Below, piece after piece: positions 1 to 8,493 of a stretch of DNA of 64,000 bases (its first letter is position 1; each line of letters opens with the position of its first letter). The stretch is from Sporosarcina psychrophila. Its GTDB lineage: Bacteria > Bacillota > Bacilli > Bacillales_A > Planococcaceae. The stretch spans positions 4,401,001 through 4,465,000 of the forward strand of contig NZ_CP014616.1 in NCBI RefSeq assembly GCF_001590685.1. The letters are read 5' to 3'. A model generated the notes under the pieces. The model ran no database searches. It was not told the origin of the DNA and saw nothing but the letters and a program-made list of their open reading frames with translations. Made by a program: the position numbers and the translations under genes.

Positions 1-1212
1 GGCTTCTGCTGTACGCTCATCATTGTAATATTCGCTTGCAATCCAAGGCCCCCGAATAGCTAATTCGCCCATTGTTTTACCATCCCAAGGCGCATCTCCG
101 GCTTCATTAACAATACGGACTTCAAGACCTGGCATCGGCATCCCTTGAAGTGCACGGACATCGATTTTCTCATCCATTGTCAAATCGGTCATCCCTGATG
201 AATAGACAGATAGACTGACTAGTGGCGATGTTTCAGTCATGCCATAACCAACTATGAACGGTACACCTAGTTTTTCTTCGAATGCACGGATCAATCCTTT
301 TGGTGAAGCTGAACCACCGCTTACAACGGCTCTAAGTGACGACAAATCTCTCGGGCTCTCCTCCTGCTCCTTCAGTACTGCTAGCCAAATTGTTGGAACT
401 CCCGCTGTTACGGTCACCTTCTCCTGCTCGATCAAGTCCAGCAGCAGCTTCGGATTTAAGCCTGGCCCCGGCAGGACTTGTGTTGTACCAAAAAAGACCG
501 CGGCGAATGGCATTCCCCATGCATTGACGTGGAACATTGGCACGACTGGCAGAATTACATCTCTCTCCGATAAGCCCATAGCATCAGCTAGTCCTAGCGC
601 ATAACTATGCAGAACAAGTCCGCGATGGGTATAGACGACTCCTTTCGGATTGCCCGTCGTAGCGGATGTATAGCACATGCCAGCTGGCGTATTCTCATCG
701 AGATCCTCCGGGAATACAAAGTCTTCAGATGCTTCAGCTAGGAGTGCTTCATACGAATGGACATTTTCGAGTGATGTTTCAGGTATTTCAGTGCTGTCTC
801 CCATGATGATATAATGTTTCACCGTTTTCAGATAAGGCGCAAGTTTTTCAAGATGCGGAAAGAGATTATCATCGACAAGCAGGATTTCATCCCCGGCATG
901 GTTGATAACGTATGCAATATGTTCCGGAGATAATCGTATATTGATCATATGAAGGATGGCACCTGTTCCCGGCACACCGAAATACGCTTCTAAATGTCGA
1001 TGGTGATTCCAAGCAAACGATCCAACTTTCGTTCCGTGCTCCATCCCGAGTTTCGTCAGGGCATCTGCCAGTTTGCGTGTTCTTTTTGCGAACTCACGAT
1101 ATGGAATCCGGTGAATCGAGTTTTCTCCTGTTCGTGAAATAATTAATTTGTTAGGGAAATATTGCTCTGCTCGTTTAATAAAGGAAGATAATAATAGTGG
1201 TGTTTGCATCAT
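1..1212 (-). CDS. Long-chain acyl-CoA synthetase, 3' end cut off
   Basis: AMP-forming ligase that would activate fatty acids to acyl-CoA for the neighbouring beta-oxidation genes. The reading frame runs open from an ATG at 1212 to the window edge, giving 404 residues. The AMP-binding loop reads YTSATTGNPKGV, followed by a later GYGMTETSP motif. The C-terminal subdomain, usually about 130 residues, lies outside the window. The start was chosen because AAAAGGGGCGAG lies about 10 nt upstream; an earlier in-frame ATG at 1233 precedes that site and is unlikely. It is probably the last gene seen of the minus-strand operon that begins with the thiolase at 4678, though 247 bp separate it from the acyl-CoA dehydrogenase. 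Substrate chain length cannot be read from sequence. Confidence 0.9.
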   Translation of the reverse strand, partial: MMQTPLLLSSFIKRAEQYFPNKLIISRTGENSIHRIPYREFAKRTRKLADALTKLGMEHGTKVGSFAWNHHRHLEAYFGVPGTGAILHMINIRLSPEHIAYVINHAGDEILLVDDNLFPHLEKLAPYLKTVKHYIIMGDSTEIPETSLENVHSYEALLAEASEDFVFPEDLDENTPAGMCYTSATTGNPKGVVYTHRGLVLHSYALGLADAMGLSERDVILPVVPMFHVNAWGMPFAAVFFGTTQVLPGPGLNPKLLLDLIEQEKVTVTAGVPTIWLAVLKEQEESPRDLSSLRAVVSGGSASPKGLIRAFEEKLGVPFIVGYGMTETSPLVSLSVYSSGMTDLTMDEKIDVRALQGMPMPGLEVRIVNEAGDAPWDGKTMGELAIRGPWIASEYYNDERTAEA

Positions 1213-1459
1213 ACTAATCTCGCCCCTTTTCATGTAGAATATTTTTTACGTAAACAGTGCATTATAATAGTAGGTATACGTCACATATGGTCCCGAAAGA
1301 TAATATGCCCTACGAAACCAAGTTATTCCTACTTATTTATATAGTTTGCAGTATTGAATACGGTGTACAAACTGAGCGTATGTGCCTTAAAAGGTTAGCC
1401 GAGCGCCAAGACAGATTCAATGGCGTTCTTTATATCAACTTATTAAGCAACCCTAATTT
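1213..1459. other. Intergenic gap in the fatty-acid operon
   Basis: AT-rich 247 bp with no convincing gene. A small plus-strand reading frame at 1257-1517 runs into the end of the acyl-CoA dehydrogenase and lacks a ribosome site. A TATAAT lies on the minus strand near 1267, but no good -35 was found, so a separate promoter for the synthetase is possible but not shown. Confidence 0.5.
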
Positions 1460-2608
1460 CTACAAGCCCATATTCTTCGCGATGATGACTTTCATGATTT
1501 CATTCGTCCCTGCGTAAATCGATGCCACAGGGATATCCCTGTAACGTCTCGCAATTTTATATTCTTCCATATAACCGTACCCACCGTGCAACTGCATACA
1601 TTCTGCCGAAATTTCTCGCGCCGTATCGGTCAGCCAATATTTCGCCATCGATACTTTTGTGACGACATCTTTTCCCGCTAGATGATCTTCGATAAGTGAT
1701 TCTAGAAACACTTTTCCAATCTCCACTTTCGTTGCAATTTCAGCAAGTTTAAACTGCGTGTTTTGAAACGAACCAATCGGCTTATCAAATGCTTTCCGCG
1801 ATTTTACATACTCAAGTGTCATTTCTAGCATATCCTCTGATGCCGTTTGTGCGGCAATCGCAACAACAAGCCGTTCCTGCTGTAGTTTCTCCATTAGATA
1901 GCTAAATCCTTTTCCTTCTTCGCCAATTAAGTTCGTTACAGGTACACGGCAATCTTCAAAGAACAATTCCGCCGTGTCTTGCGAATGCAACCCTACTTTA
2001 TCGAGTTTTCGACCTTTTGTGAAACCTGGCGTACCTTCTTCTATAATAAGCAAACTGACGCCACGATGTTTCGGTTCGGCATATGGGTCAGTTTTTACAG
2101 CAACGAGTATAAGATTCCCATTAATACCGTTTGTGATAAACGTCTTTTGACCATTCACGACGTAATGGTCCCCATCTTTAATTGCCGTCGTCCAGATATT
2201 AGCCAAGTCCGATCCTGTTCCTGGCTCTGTCATTGCAATAGCGGCAATATTGTTAGCGCTTACACAACCAGGTAGCCAGCGCGCTTTCTGCTCCATTGTG
2301 CCGAACGATTCAATATATGGAACAACGATGTCATTGTGCAAGCCTACCCCTGTGAGACCCGCGCCTACACGCTCAAGTTCTTCCCCGATGATTACACTAA
2401 AGCTGAAATCCAGACCAAGACCTCCGTATTTTTCATCCACTTGCGGGCAGAGGAACCCCATCTCCCCAAGTTTTTTCCAAAATGCGATTGGTATAAGCCG
2501 ATCTTTTTCCCATTTATCGTAGTGCGGAACTGCTTCTTTCTGAAGAAACTTCCGAAGTGAATCTCGAAACATGACGTGCTCATCCATTTCAAATCTGTAT
2601 CTCGCCAA
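1460..2608 (-). CDS. Acyl-CoA dehydrogenase, LCAD-like
   Basis: FAD enzyme for the first oxidation step of fatty-acid beta-oxidation, 382 residues. I place the start at a TTG at 2608, because AAAGGAGGGG sits 8 nt upstream; the longer ATG frame from 2662 has no ribosome site and adds 18 unlikely residues. Motifs seen: MTEPGTGSD, the FAD-binding region ITNG, and LHGGYGYMEEY near the C-terminus. The usual catalytic glutamate of the YEGT motif is alanine here (IYAGTNEIM). In long-chain and isovaleryl-type enzymes the base comes instead from an earlier glutamate, and QQERL supplies one at about residue 245. That points to a long-chain or branched-chain substrate. It lies 81 bp downstream of the SDR gene in the same direction. 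Confidence 0.93.
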   Translation of the reverse strand: MARYRFEMDEHVMFRDSLRKFLQKEAVPHYDKWEKDRLIPIAFWKKLGEMGFLCPQVDEKYGGLGLDFSFSVIIGEELERVGAGLTGVGLHNDIVVPYIESFGTMEQKARWLPGCVSANNIAAIAMTEPGTGSDLANIWTTAIKDGDHYVVNGQKTFITNGINGNLILVAVKTDPYAEPKHRGVSLLIIEEGTPGFTKGRKLDKVGLHSQDTAELFFEDCRVPVTNLIGEEGKGFSYLMEKLQQERLVVAIAAQTASEDMLEMTLEYVKSRKAFDKPIGSFQNTQFKLAEIATKVEIGKVFLESLIEDHLAGKDVVTKVSMAKYWLTDTAREISAECMQLHGGYGYMEEYKIARRYRDIPVASIYAGTNEIMKVIIAKNMGL

Positions 2609-2689
2609 CGGTCTAGCCCCTCCTTTTGTAACATGTGCTTTGGAACGTGTTTGAGTTGCCATGTTTATCGGCGAACCATTGTTTCCAAC

Positions 2690-3460
2690 TCACTTTGGTT
2701 GCATCCGAATCGCACCATCCAACCGAATTACTTCACCGTTGAGCAGTGTATTAGTAAATATACTTTCAACAAGCTTTGCATATTCATCTGGTCGCCCAAG
2801 TCGTTTCGGGAACGGTACCATTGAAGCAAGTGAATTACGTGCGGCTTCCGGTAGCCCGTCGAATAACGGCGTTTCTACAAGACCCGGTGCAATTGTCATC
2901 ACTCGGATACCGAATGCCGCGAGTTCACGTGCAATCGGTAATGTCATTCCAACAACGCCGCCCTTTGAAGCACTGTATGCAACCTGTCCAATTTGTCCCT
3001 CGAAAGCAGCAACGGAAGCAGTATTCACAATAACCCCACGTTCCCCTTCTTCGTTTGGCTCATTTCCTTGCATTGCGGCCGCCGCAACACGAATTACATT
3101 AAATGTGCCTATCAGGTTTACTCGAATGACTTGTTCAAACTGGTCAAGCACCATCGGACCGCTACGCGACAACACTTTCCCGGGCGTCGCAATACCTGCG
3201 CAATTAACAACGGCTGTTACTTCTCCAAACTTCTCCTTTACGGAAGCAACGTTTACTTCCACTTCTTCCGCATCCGCAACATCCGTTTTGAGGAATAAAA
3301 CACTTTCCTCTCCAAGCTCTCTTGCAAGTGCTTGTCCACGCTCTTCATTCCTGTCGAAGATAGCTGCCTTTCCTCCGGCGTTTACTATCCTCCTTACAGT
3401 GGCCTCCCCAAGACCGGATGCTCCACCTGTCACGATTGCCGTTATTTTTTCCATTTCCAC
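2690..3460 (-). CDS. SDR-family 3-hydroxyacyl-CoA dehydrogenase (HSD10-like)
   Basis: Short-chain dehydrogenase of 256 residues, probably oxidising 3-hydroxyacyl-CoA with NAD. Visible motifs are the cofactor loop TGGASGLG (residues 11-18), NCAG (86-89), catalytic Ser149 in NTAS, and Tyr162/Lys166 in YSASK. The insert before the active serine and the C-terminal PFPKRLGRPDEYA resemble type-2 (HSD17B10) hydroxyacyl-CoA dehydrogenases. GTG at 3460 is preceded by GGGGGA at about 8 nt; an ATG two codons in is a possible alternative. It sits between thiolase and acyl-CoA dehydrogenase genes, consistent with the third step of beta-oxidation. No enoyl-CoA hydratase is present in this window. Confidence 0.9.
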   Translation of the reverse strand: MEMEKITAIVTGGASGLGEATVRRIVNAGGKAAIFDRNEERGQALARELGEESVLFLKTDVADAEEVEVNVASVKEKFGEVTAVVNCAGIATPGKVLSRSGPMVLDQFEQVIRVNLIGTFNVIRVAAAAMQGNEPNEEGERGVIVNTASVAAFEGQIGQVAYSASKGGVVGMTLPIARELAAFGIRVMTIAPGLVETPLFDGLPEAARNSLASMVPFPKRLGRPDEYAKLVESIFTNTLLNGEVIRLDGAIRMQPK

Positions 3461-3489
3461 ACCTAAATCCCCCTAATCGAATACACCTA

Positions 3490-3531
3490 AATTTCATTTA
3501 GCAGGGGTTTGACCCCTCACTGGATGAAATT
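3490..3531. promoter_or_regulatory. Nested hairpin between thiolase and SDR genes
   Basis: Outer arms AATTTCAT/ATGAAATT (8 bp, perfect) enclose an inner hairpin AGGGGT-TTG-ACCCCT. The structure starts at the thiolase stop codon. There is no T-run, so it is more likely an mRNA processing or stability element than a terminator. Confidence 0.45.
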
Positions 3532-4678
3532 AAATACGTTCAATAATTGTCGCGTTCGCCATACCCATTCCTTCGCAAATTGCGAGTAGCCCATAACGTC
3601 CGCCAGTCCGTTTTAATTCGTGAATCATCGACACCAGTAATCGCGTGCCTGTCGCGCCAAGTGGATGACCGAGTGCGATGGCGCCGCCGTTCGGGTTCAA
3701 TTTCGTAGAATCAGCACCCGTTTCTTTCAGCCAAGCAAGCGGCACTGGTGCAAATGCTTCGTTCACTTCATACGTATCCATGTCTTCTATTGTAAGACCG
3801 GCCTTTTCAAGTACTTTCCGTGTTGCTTCAATTGGACCAGTTAGCATTAACGTCGGATCAGAGCCAACAACCGCTCGTGCAACAATGCGTGCGATCGGCC
3901 TCACGCCAAGTTCGTCCGCTTTGTCGCGTGACATAAGGAGTACAGCAGATGCCCCGTCACTCATTTGACTTGCATTACCCGCTGTAATTACGCCATTTTC
4001 ATCAAAGACCGTCCGTAATCCTGCCAACACTGCTGTTGTCGATTCGGAACGAGGGCCTTCATCTTTAGAAAATAGTTCTGTTGTGCCATCTTCTTTCGTG
4101 ATTTCAACAGAAACAATTTCTTCTTCAAATTTCCCTTCATTAATTGCGTAAATCGCCTTTTGGTGACTTTCGAATGAAAAGCGATCTAGTTCTTCCCGCG
4201 ACAGTTCCCACTTCTCAGCAATTCGTTCAGCTGATAGTCCTTGATTAATGATTTCATATTTTTCTAGGAGCTTTGTACTTGGTTTTGCATCTCCCATATT
4301 GGACATCATTGGTGCACGCGTCATACTTTCAACTCCACCTGCAATGACGATATCCATATCCCCAGACAGAATAGCTTGTGACGCAAAATGAACAGCTTGC
4401 TGACTCGATCCGCATTGCCGGTCAATTGTCACACCAGGTACATGTATTGGGAATCCGGCGATGAGCGCTGCTGTCCTAGCAATATTCCCACCTTGTTCAC
4501 CTGATTGGGTAACACAACCAAGAATGACGTCTTCCACGTCTTCTTTATTTATCCCTGCGCGTTTCATAAGTTCCTCAAGTACCACAGCCGCAAGTTCATC
4601 AGGTCTGTAGGCCGAAAAGCTCCCTTTTCTCCTACCTACCGCAGTTCTAACCCCCTGAACAATAACAACTTCTTTCAT
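3530..4678 (-). CDS. Acetyl-CoA acetyltransferase (thiolase)
   Basis: Thiolase of 382 residues that cleaves 3-ketoacyl-CoA, or condenses two acetyl-CoA. All catalytic residues are visible: nucleophile Cys89 in DRQCGSSQQA, His338 in GHPLGATG, and Cys368 in CEGMGMA. Length is normal. ATG at 4678 follows GGGGTGTAGGT. It is the promoter-proximal gene of the minus-strand fatty-acid operon, and the flanking dehydrogenases favour the degradative direction. It could also serve short-chain or branched substrates. Confidence 0.95.
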   Translation of the reverse strand: MKEVVIVQGVRTAVGRRKGSFSAYRPDELAAVVLEELMKRAGINKEDVEDVILGCVTQSGEQGGNIARTAALIAGFPIHVPGVTIDRQCGSSQQAVHFASQAILSGDMDIVIAGGVESMTRAPMMSNMGDAKPSTKLLEKYEIINQGLSAERIAEKWELSREELDRFSFESHQKAIYAINEGKFEEEIVSVEITKEDGTTELFSKDEGPRSESTTAVLAGLRTVFDENGVITAGNASQMSDGASAVLLMSRDKADELGVRPIARIVARAVVGSDPTLMLTGPIEATRKVLEKAGLTIEDMDTYEVNEAFAPVPLAWLKETGADSTKLNPNGGAIALGHPLGATGTRLLVSMIHELKRTGGRYGLLAICEGMGMANATIIERI

Positions 4679-4718
4679 ACCTACACCCCGTTATCCGAAT
4701 TAATTAACTTTTCTTATA

Positions 4719-4746
4719 ATAATAGAATACATGAAAACACTTACAA
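4719..4746 (-). promoter_or_regulatory. Putative sigma-A promoter of the fatty-acid operon
   Basis: TTGTAA (4746-4741), a 16-bp spacer and TATTAT (4724-4719), about 40 nt before the thiolase start. I looked for a FadR-type palindrome here and did not find one. Confidence 0.5.
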
Positions 4747-4809
4747 AATCTAGTATGACTTAGATCGAATCAGCCTCAAGTCCTAGGTGGAAATCCGCTT
4801 AGCGCCCGT

Positions 4810-4837
4810 TTGGACGAGCCGGAAATCGTTATAAGAT
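4810..4837 (+). promoter_or_regulatory. Possible promoter of the lia-like operon
   Basis: TTGGAC (4810-4815), a 16-bp spacer and TAAGAT (4832-4837), ending 29 nt before the liaI-like start. The GC-richer stretch just upstream (about 4770-4810) has partial inverted repeats that could hold a LiaR site, but no site can be defined by eye. Confidence 0.35.
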
Positions 4838-4866
4838 TAAGCTACAAACGAAAGGAGGAACAACAA

Positions 4867-5217
4867 ATGAAAAAACTAGGTCTTGCAGCACTTGGTATTA
4901 CAGCAGCAATCGTTGCCCTTGCGAATCTCGGATCACTTCTCGCACTTGCATTTTCAGCATTGATTGCATACGCGGGGTTCCATTACTTCAAAAAGAGCAC
5001 TTCCACAATCTTGAAATTGTTCTGGGGAGGCGTACTTGTCATTGGCTTGTTAACAGCAATAGCAAATGTACCGGCATTCATCGGAATCATTGCTTTAGTC
5101 GGTGTTCTGTATGTTTGGCGTAAATGGCATGGCTCAGAAAACAGTAACATCATCAATAACCCTACTGACGATCCATTCGTAAACTTCGAACGTCAGTGGA
5201 ATGAAATTACAAAATAA
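4867..5217 (+). CDS. liaI: LiaI-like small membrane protein
   Basis: 116-residue protein with three or four hydrophobic segments and a charged C-terminal tail (about residues 85-116). ATG at 4867 follows AAAGGAGG; an upstream frame extension from 4810 has no ribosome site. Position directly before a PspA-family gene and LiaF/LiaS/LiaR homologues marks it as the LiaI-type membrane anchor. In Bacillus, LiaI recruits LiaH to the membrane during cell-wall stress. Sequence similarity is low and the call rests mostly on gene order. The next start is 16 bp after its stop. Confidence 0.75.
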   Translation: MKKLGLAALGITAAIVALANLGSLLALAFSALIAYAGFHYFKKSTSTILKLFWGGVLVIGLLTAIANVPAFIGIIALVGVLYVWRKWHGSENSNIINNPTDDPFVNFERQWNEITK

Positions 5218-5233
5218 TGAGGAGGAACTAACT

Positions 5234-5872
5234 ATGAACTCACTTTGGAATAGATTTAAATACTCGGTACAAGCAGATCTTCACACGGTGCTCGACAAAA
5301 AGGAAAGCAAAAATCCAATTGCCATGTTAAATCAATACATCCGCGAGGCAGAAAAACAGACCGAATCAATCGGGAAATTGCTTGAACGTCAAAGCAAACT
5401 AAAAACAGAACTGCAGAAAGAGTTGGCAGAAGCTGAAAAAATGTCAGAAAAACGTCGTAGTCAGCTTGAACTTGCACAAACTGCTGGTGAAGAAGACTTA
5501 ATCGCATTTGCCGAGGAGGAAATCGCTGCGTACGATACGCGTGCAGCAGAACTTTCGGAAAGCGTTATGGAAACGGCTTATGAATTAATTTCACTGGAGC
5601 GTAAATTCGAGGAAATGAAACATAAAGTGAAAGATATGAAAGTTCGTCAGCTGCAATTGATGGGGAAAGAGAATGTGACCCGCGCCCATCACCGGATGGA
5701 TCAAATCATCTCTCCTGAAAATGCAGACAGTAAAATGGCATCAGTTGGCGATATGAAAAAGTATATCGAAAACCTTGGCGGAAAGATTGAACGTGAGTAC
5801 GAAACGTCATCAATGGACCGTCGCCTTGAGACATTAGAGAAAGAATCCGCAAAAGAAGTAGAAATTGTGTAA
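5234..5872 (+). CDS. liaH: PspA/IM30 family phage-shock protein (LiaH-like)
   Basis: 212-residue, strongly helical, charge-rich protein with long heptad-like stretches. It has the PspA-family N-terminus (RFKYSVQADLHTVLDKKESKNP in broken form, residues 5-26) and the NQYIREAEKQ segment. The start is the ATG at 5234 after GAGGAGG; a longer frame overlapping liaI is rejected. PspA proteins form oligomeric scaffolds on the inner membrane and protect it from leakage. Only 16 bp from liaI, so the two are co-transcribed. A terminator-like hairpin follows, so these two genes are probably expressed far above liaF-liaS-liaR. Confidence 0.92.
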   Translation: MNSLWNRFKYSVQADLHTVLDKKESKNPIAMLNQYIREAEKQTESIGKLLERQSKLKTELQKELAEAEKMSEKRRSQLELAQTAGEEDLIAFAEEEIAAYDTRAAELSESVMETAYELISLERKFEEMKHKVKDMKVRQLQLMGKENVTRAHHRMDQIISPENADSKMASVGDMKKYIENLGGKIEREYETSSMDRRLETLEKESAKEVEIV

Positions 5873-5890
5873 AATAGACTGTAGGATGCA

Positions 5891-5944
5891 GGTATGCAAC
5901 CGTCGCCGCAGGAATCGGTGTACTGAGGTTGCGTACCTTTTTTC
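5891..5944 (+). terminator. Intra-operon terminator/attenuator between liaH and liaF
   Basis: GGTATGCAACC (5891-5901) pairs with GGTTGCGTACC (5927-5937) with one G-T wobble, followed by a T-run (5938-5944). The loop of 25 nt may fold further. It would let most transcripts stop after liaH. Confidence 0.75.
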
Positions 5945-5986
5945 TTATTTACAGATAATCTGACCTCAAGAAGGGAGAATAACAAA

Positions 5987-6688
5987 ATGAAACGAATCGA
6001 TACAAGCAAAATCACATTTTGGGGGCTAACTTTCCTGCTACTCATTTTTGTGGAGGCAGCTTTCTTTCATAACGGCAATATCGTGTTCGTCCTTCTTGGT
6101 GCCGGACTAATTTATTACGGTTTGCGGAAACGATCGAAGCTGCTATTTTTACCAGGCCTGTTTTTTATCGCAATGGCACTTTTCACTTTGTGGAGTTTAC
6201 GGATGCTCATTTTCACCGTCATCATCTACGTCCTCGTAAAACTATGGAAGGGCGTACCGTCGGAAGAAATAATGCGTCCTCTCAAAAATCTTCAACGAGA
6301 AACGCCCAACGGAATTTGGAAAAACAAACTATTTTCCGTCCAGTCATCCCCCTTTGCGTCTTATGAATGGGAGGACATCCATATCCACGGATTCTTTGGT
6401 GATATTCACATCGATGTAACGGATACAGTACTGCCAAAAGGAACTTCTTTAATTTCTGTTAGGCAAGGTATTGGAAAAATAAAAATTGACTTACCTTACG
6501 AAATCCCCGTACGCATTCATTACACGACATTAATCGGTGATGCTAAGCTTTTCAATATTTATCGGAAACGGCTCATTAATGAATCGCTCCATATGAAAGA
6601 TAGCTATGAAGGAAAATCTGCTGATTCCCCTGAACTTATCATTACGCTTTCCACTTGGGGCGGAGATGTCGAGGTGACACGAAAATGA
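5987..6688 (+). CDS. liaF: LiaF-like negative regulator of the LiaRS system
   Basis: 233-residue membrane protein. Several hydrophobic segments lie within residues 10-92, then a soluble C-terminal domain of beta-rich character (about 110-233) as in the LiaF/YvqF family. LiaF holds the LiaS kinase inactive in other Bacillales. ATG at 5987 follows AGAAGGGAG. Its stop overlaps the liaS start (ATGA at 6685), showing translational coupling with the kinase. Confidence 0.88.
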   Translation: MKRIDTSKITFWGLTFLLLIFVEAAFFHNGNIVFVLLGAGLIYYGLRKRSKLLFLPGLFFIAMALFTLWSLRMLIFTVIIYVLVKLWKGVPSEEIMRPLKNLQRETPNGIWKNKLFSVQSSPFASYEWEDIHIHGFFGDIHIDVTDTVLPKGTSLISVRQGIGKIKIDLPYEIPVRIHYTTLIGDAKLFNIYRKRLINESLHMKDSYEGKSADSPELIITLSTWGGDVEVTRK

Positions 6689-7731
6689 AGGCAGTCATCG
6701 GACGCGGACTTGTTTTATCAATTTTATTTATTGCGATTGCAGCGGTGTACATCTATTTTCTTCTTGGTTTGCCAATAGAGGAAAGTTGGTTTGCGTTTTA
6801 TGAATTGCAATTTGCGAATGTTTCGCTTGGCTTGTGGATTTTGACAACTATTTTCTTGCTTGCCTGGGGAATTGCTATATGGACAGGTTTTTTAGGAAGT
6901 TCAAAAGAGAAAGCAATCGAGCAAAGAATAACAGGGTTGATCGACACTGAGCTAGAAACTGATTCAATCGAGAAGTTCTCTCCACGTATGGACCGGGCAA
7001 TCGGGACCGTATCAACGGTCATTCATACGCAGCGAAAAAGTCTGCAACGGATCATAGATGAGCGTGCGGAGGAGCAAGACAAACTTATCCAAGAACGAAT
7101 TATACAAGAACGACAGCGACTCGCGCGCGAGTTACATGATTCTGTATCCCAGCAACTGTTCGCCGCATCGATGCTATTATCCGCTATTACGGAAAATAAT
7201 GAAGTTGCTATAGCACAAAAACCGGTACTCCAAGTCGAGCGAATCGTCCAACAGGCGCAACTGGAAATGCGCGCCTTGCTACTCCATTTACGACCGGCGC
7301 CCTTGAATAACAAATCACTTGCCGAAGGACTTGAAGAACTTTTAATTGAATTAAGGGAAAAAGTGCTATTCGATATCCGATTCCGTTTGGAAGAAGTGAC
7401 ATTATCAAAAGGTGCGGAAGACCAGTTATTCCGAATCGCGCAGGAGACGCTGTCCAATACACTGCGCCATGCACAAGCCACGGAAGTCGATGTGCTATTT
7501 GTGGAACGAGACGGGCTCGCAATTTTCCGGGTGCAAGATAATGGTATCGGATTCAAAGATAGTGATGGAAAAGGCGGCTCATATGGTCTGCAAAACGTTA
7601 AAGAACGTGCAATTGAAATCGGTGGAACATGCAAAATCGTTTCCGTTCCCTCACAAGGGACGATTGTGGAAGTGAAATTACCTGCTCGAAAAGGAGATGG
7701 ACCGAATGATCAAGATCCTGTTAGTGGATGA
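6685..7731 (+). CDS. liaS: LiaS-like sensor histidine kinase
   Basis: 348-residue membrane kinase of the NarL-linked (HisKA_3) type. Two transmembrane helices (about 8-28 and 48-70) flank a very short outside loop, typical of intramembrane-sensing kinases. The phosphoacceptor is His151 in RELHDSVSQ. The ATPase domain shows NTLRHAQA, DNGIGF and GGSYGLQN. ATG at 6685 overlaps the liaF stop; a longer frame from 6655 is rejected. It senses envelope stress, probably restrained by LiaF, and phosphorylates LiaR. Confidence 0.93.
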   Translation: MKAVIGRGLVLSILFIAIAAVYIYFLLGLPIEESWFAFYELQFANVSLGLWILTTIFLLAWGIAIWTGFLGSSKEKAIEQRITGLIDTELETDSIEKFSPRMDRAIGTVSTVIHTQRKSLQRIIDERAEEQDKLIQERIIQERQRLARELHDSVSQQLFAASMLLSAITENNEVAIAQKPVLQVERIVQQAQLEMRALLLHLRPAPLNNKSLAEGLEELLIELREKVLFDIRFRLEEVTLSKGAEDQLFRIAQETLSNTLRHAQATEVDVLFVERDGLAIFRVQDNGIGFKDSDGKGGSYGLQNVKERAIEIGGTCKIVSVPSQGTIVEVKLPARKGDGPNDQDPVSG

Positions 7732-8338
7732 CCATGAAATGGTGAGAATCGGTGTTTCTGCCTATCTACAGATTCAGCCCGATATGGAAGTCATCGGCGA
7801 AGCGGTAAATGGGCGCGAAGCCGTAGGAAAAGCACTTGAGTTACGCCCCGATATTATATTGATGGATATGGTGATGCCGGAAATGAACGGTGCCGAAGCA
7901 ACTGCTGCCATCATTAAGGAGTGGCCGGAAGCAAAAATCGTTATCGTGACAAGTTTTTTAGATGATGACAAAGTATATCCAGCACTCGAAGCAGGCGCAA
8001 TCAGCTATATATTAAAAACATCGAATGCGAAGCGAATTGCAGAGGCCATCCGTGAAACATTAAAAGGACAAACAGTATTGGAACCTGAAGTCACAACAAA
8101 AATGATGCGCAAAATGCGAGCAGGCAATGAACGGCAGCCCCATGATGAGTTGACGGAACGTGAACTTGAAGTATTATTGCACCTTGCGAAAGGTAAAACG
8201 AACCAGGAAATCGCAGATGATTTATTTATTGCACTGAAAACAGTGAAAACACATGTTAGCAATCTATTATCTAAACTAGAAGTGCAAGACCGGACACAAG
8301 CAGTCATTTATGCATTTAAGCATGAATTAGTAAATTGA
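7706..8338 (+). CDS. liaR: LiaR-like response regulator
   Basis: 210 residues. The receiver domain has acidic pair Asp8/Asp9 and phosphoacceptor Asp54 in LMDMVMPEM. The C-terminal LuxR-type HTH starts near LTERELEVL, with TNQEIADDL and VKTHVSNLL. ATG at 7706 follows AAGGAG at 9 nt; the frame overlaps the end of liaS by 26 bp. It likely activates the liaI-liaH promoter upstream. Confidence 0.94.
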   Translation: MIKILLVDDHEMVRIGVSAYLQIQPDMEVIGEAVNGREAVGKALELRPDIILMDMVMPEMNGAEATAAIIKEWPEAKIVIVTSFLDDDKVYPALEAGAISYILKTSNAKRIAEAIRETLKGQTVLEPEVTTKMMRKMRAGNERQPHDELTERELEVLLHLAKGKTNQEIADDLFIALKTVKTHVSNLLSKLEVQDRTQAVIYAFKHELVN

Positions 8339-8340
8339 AA

Positions 8341-8391
8341 AGCAGTCATCTTACGTCAGATTAAAACGGACGTGTGATGACTGCTTTTTTT
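8341..8391 (+). terminator. Rho-independent terminator of the lia-like operon
   Basis: AGCAGTCATC (8341-8350) pairs with GATGACTGCT (8376-8385), then a T-run. It begins directly after the liaR stop. Confidence 0.9.
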
Positions 8392-8457
8392 AATGCAGGA
8401 AATTATATAATTATCGGCCCGAGGATAACCTGAGAAAGGCGATATTTCACGCCCAGA

Positions 8458-8472
8458 CTCTAGCGCCTAGAG
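8458..8472. repeat. Short palindrome in the lia-DinB gap
   Basis: CTCTAG-CGC-CTAGAG, a perfect hairpin in a GC-richer island just downstream of the DinB-like gene. It may act in mRNA 3'-end formation or be part of a dispersed intergenic element; similar 'AGCGC' islands occur near 4800, 52150 and 61700. Confidence 0.4.
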
Positions 8473-8493
8473 GCTTACGCTTTTGCTTTAGAA

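Noticed and set aside
1257..1517. Plus-strand 86-codon frame
   Set aside because: No ribosome site; its end lies within the acyl-CoA dehydrogenase on the other strand.
2661..3476. Plus-strand 271-codon frame
   Set aside because: Antisense shadow of the SDR gene, which has clear motifs.
4679..4760. FadR operator before the fatty-acid operon
   Set aside because: No palindrome of the TGAATGA-type was found by eye.
7023..7634. Minus-strand 203-codon frame
   Set aside because: Ser/Arg-rich antisense shadow of liaS.
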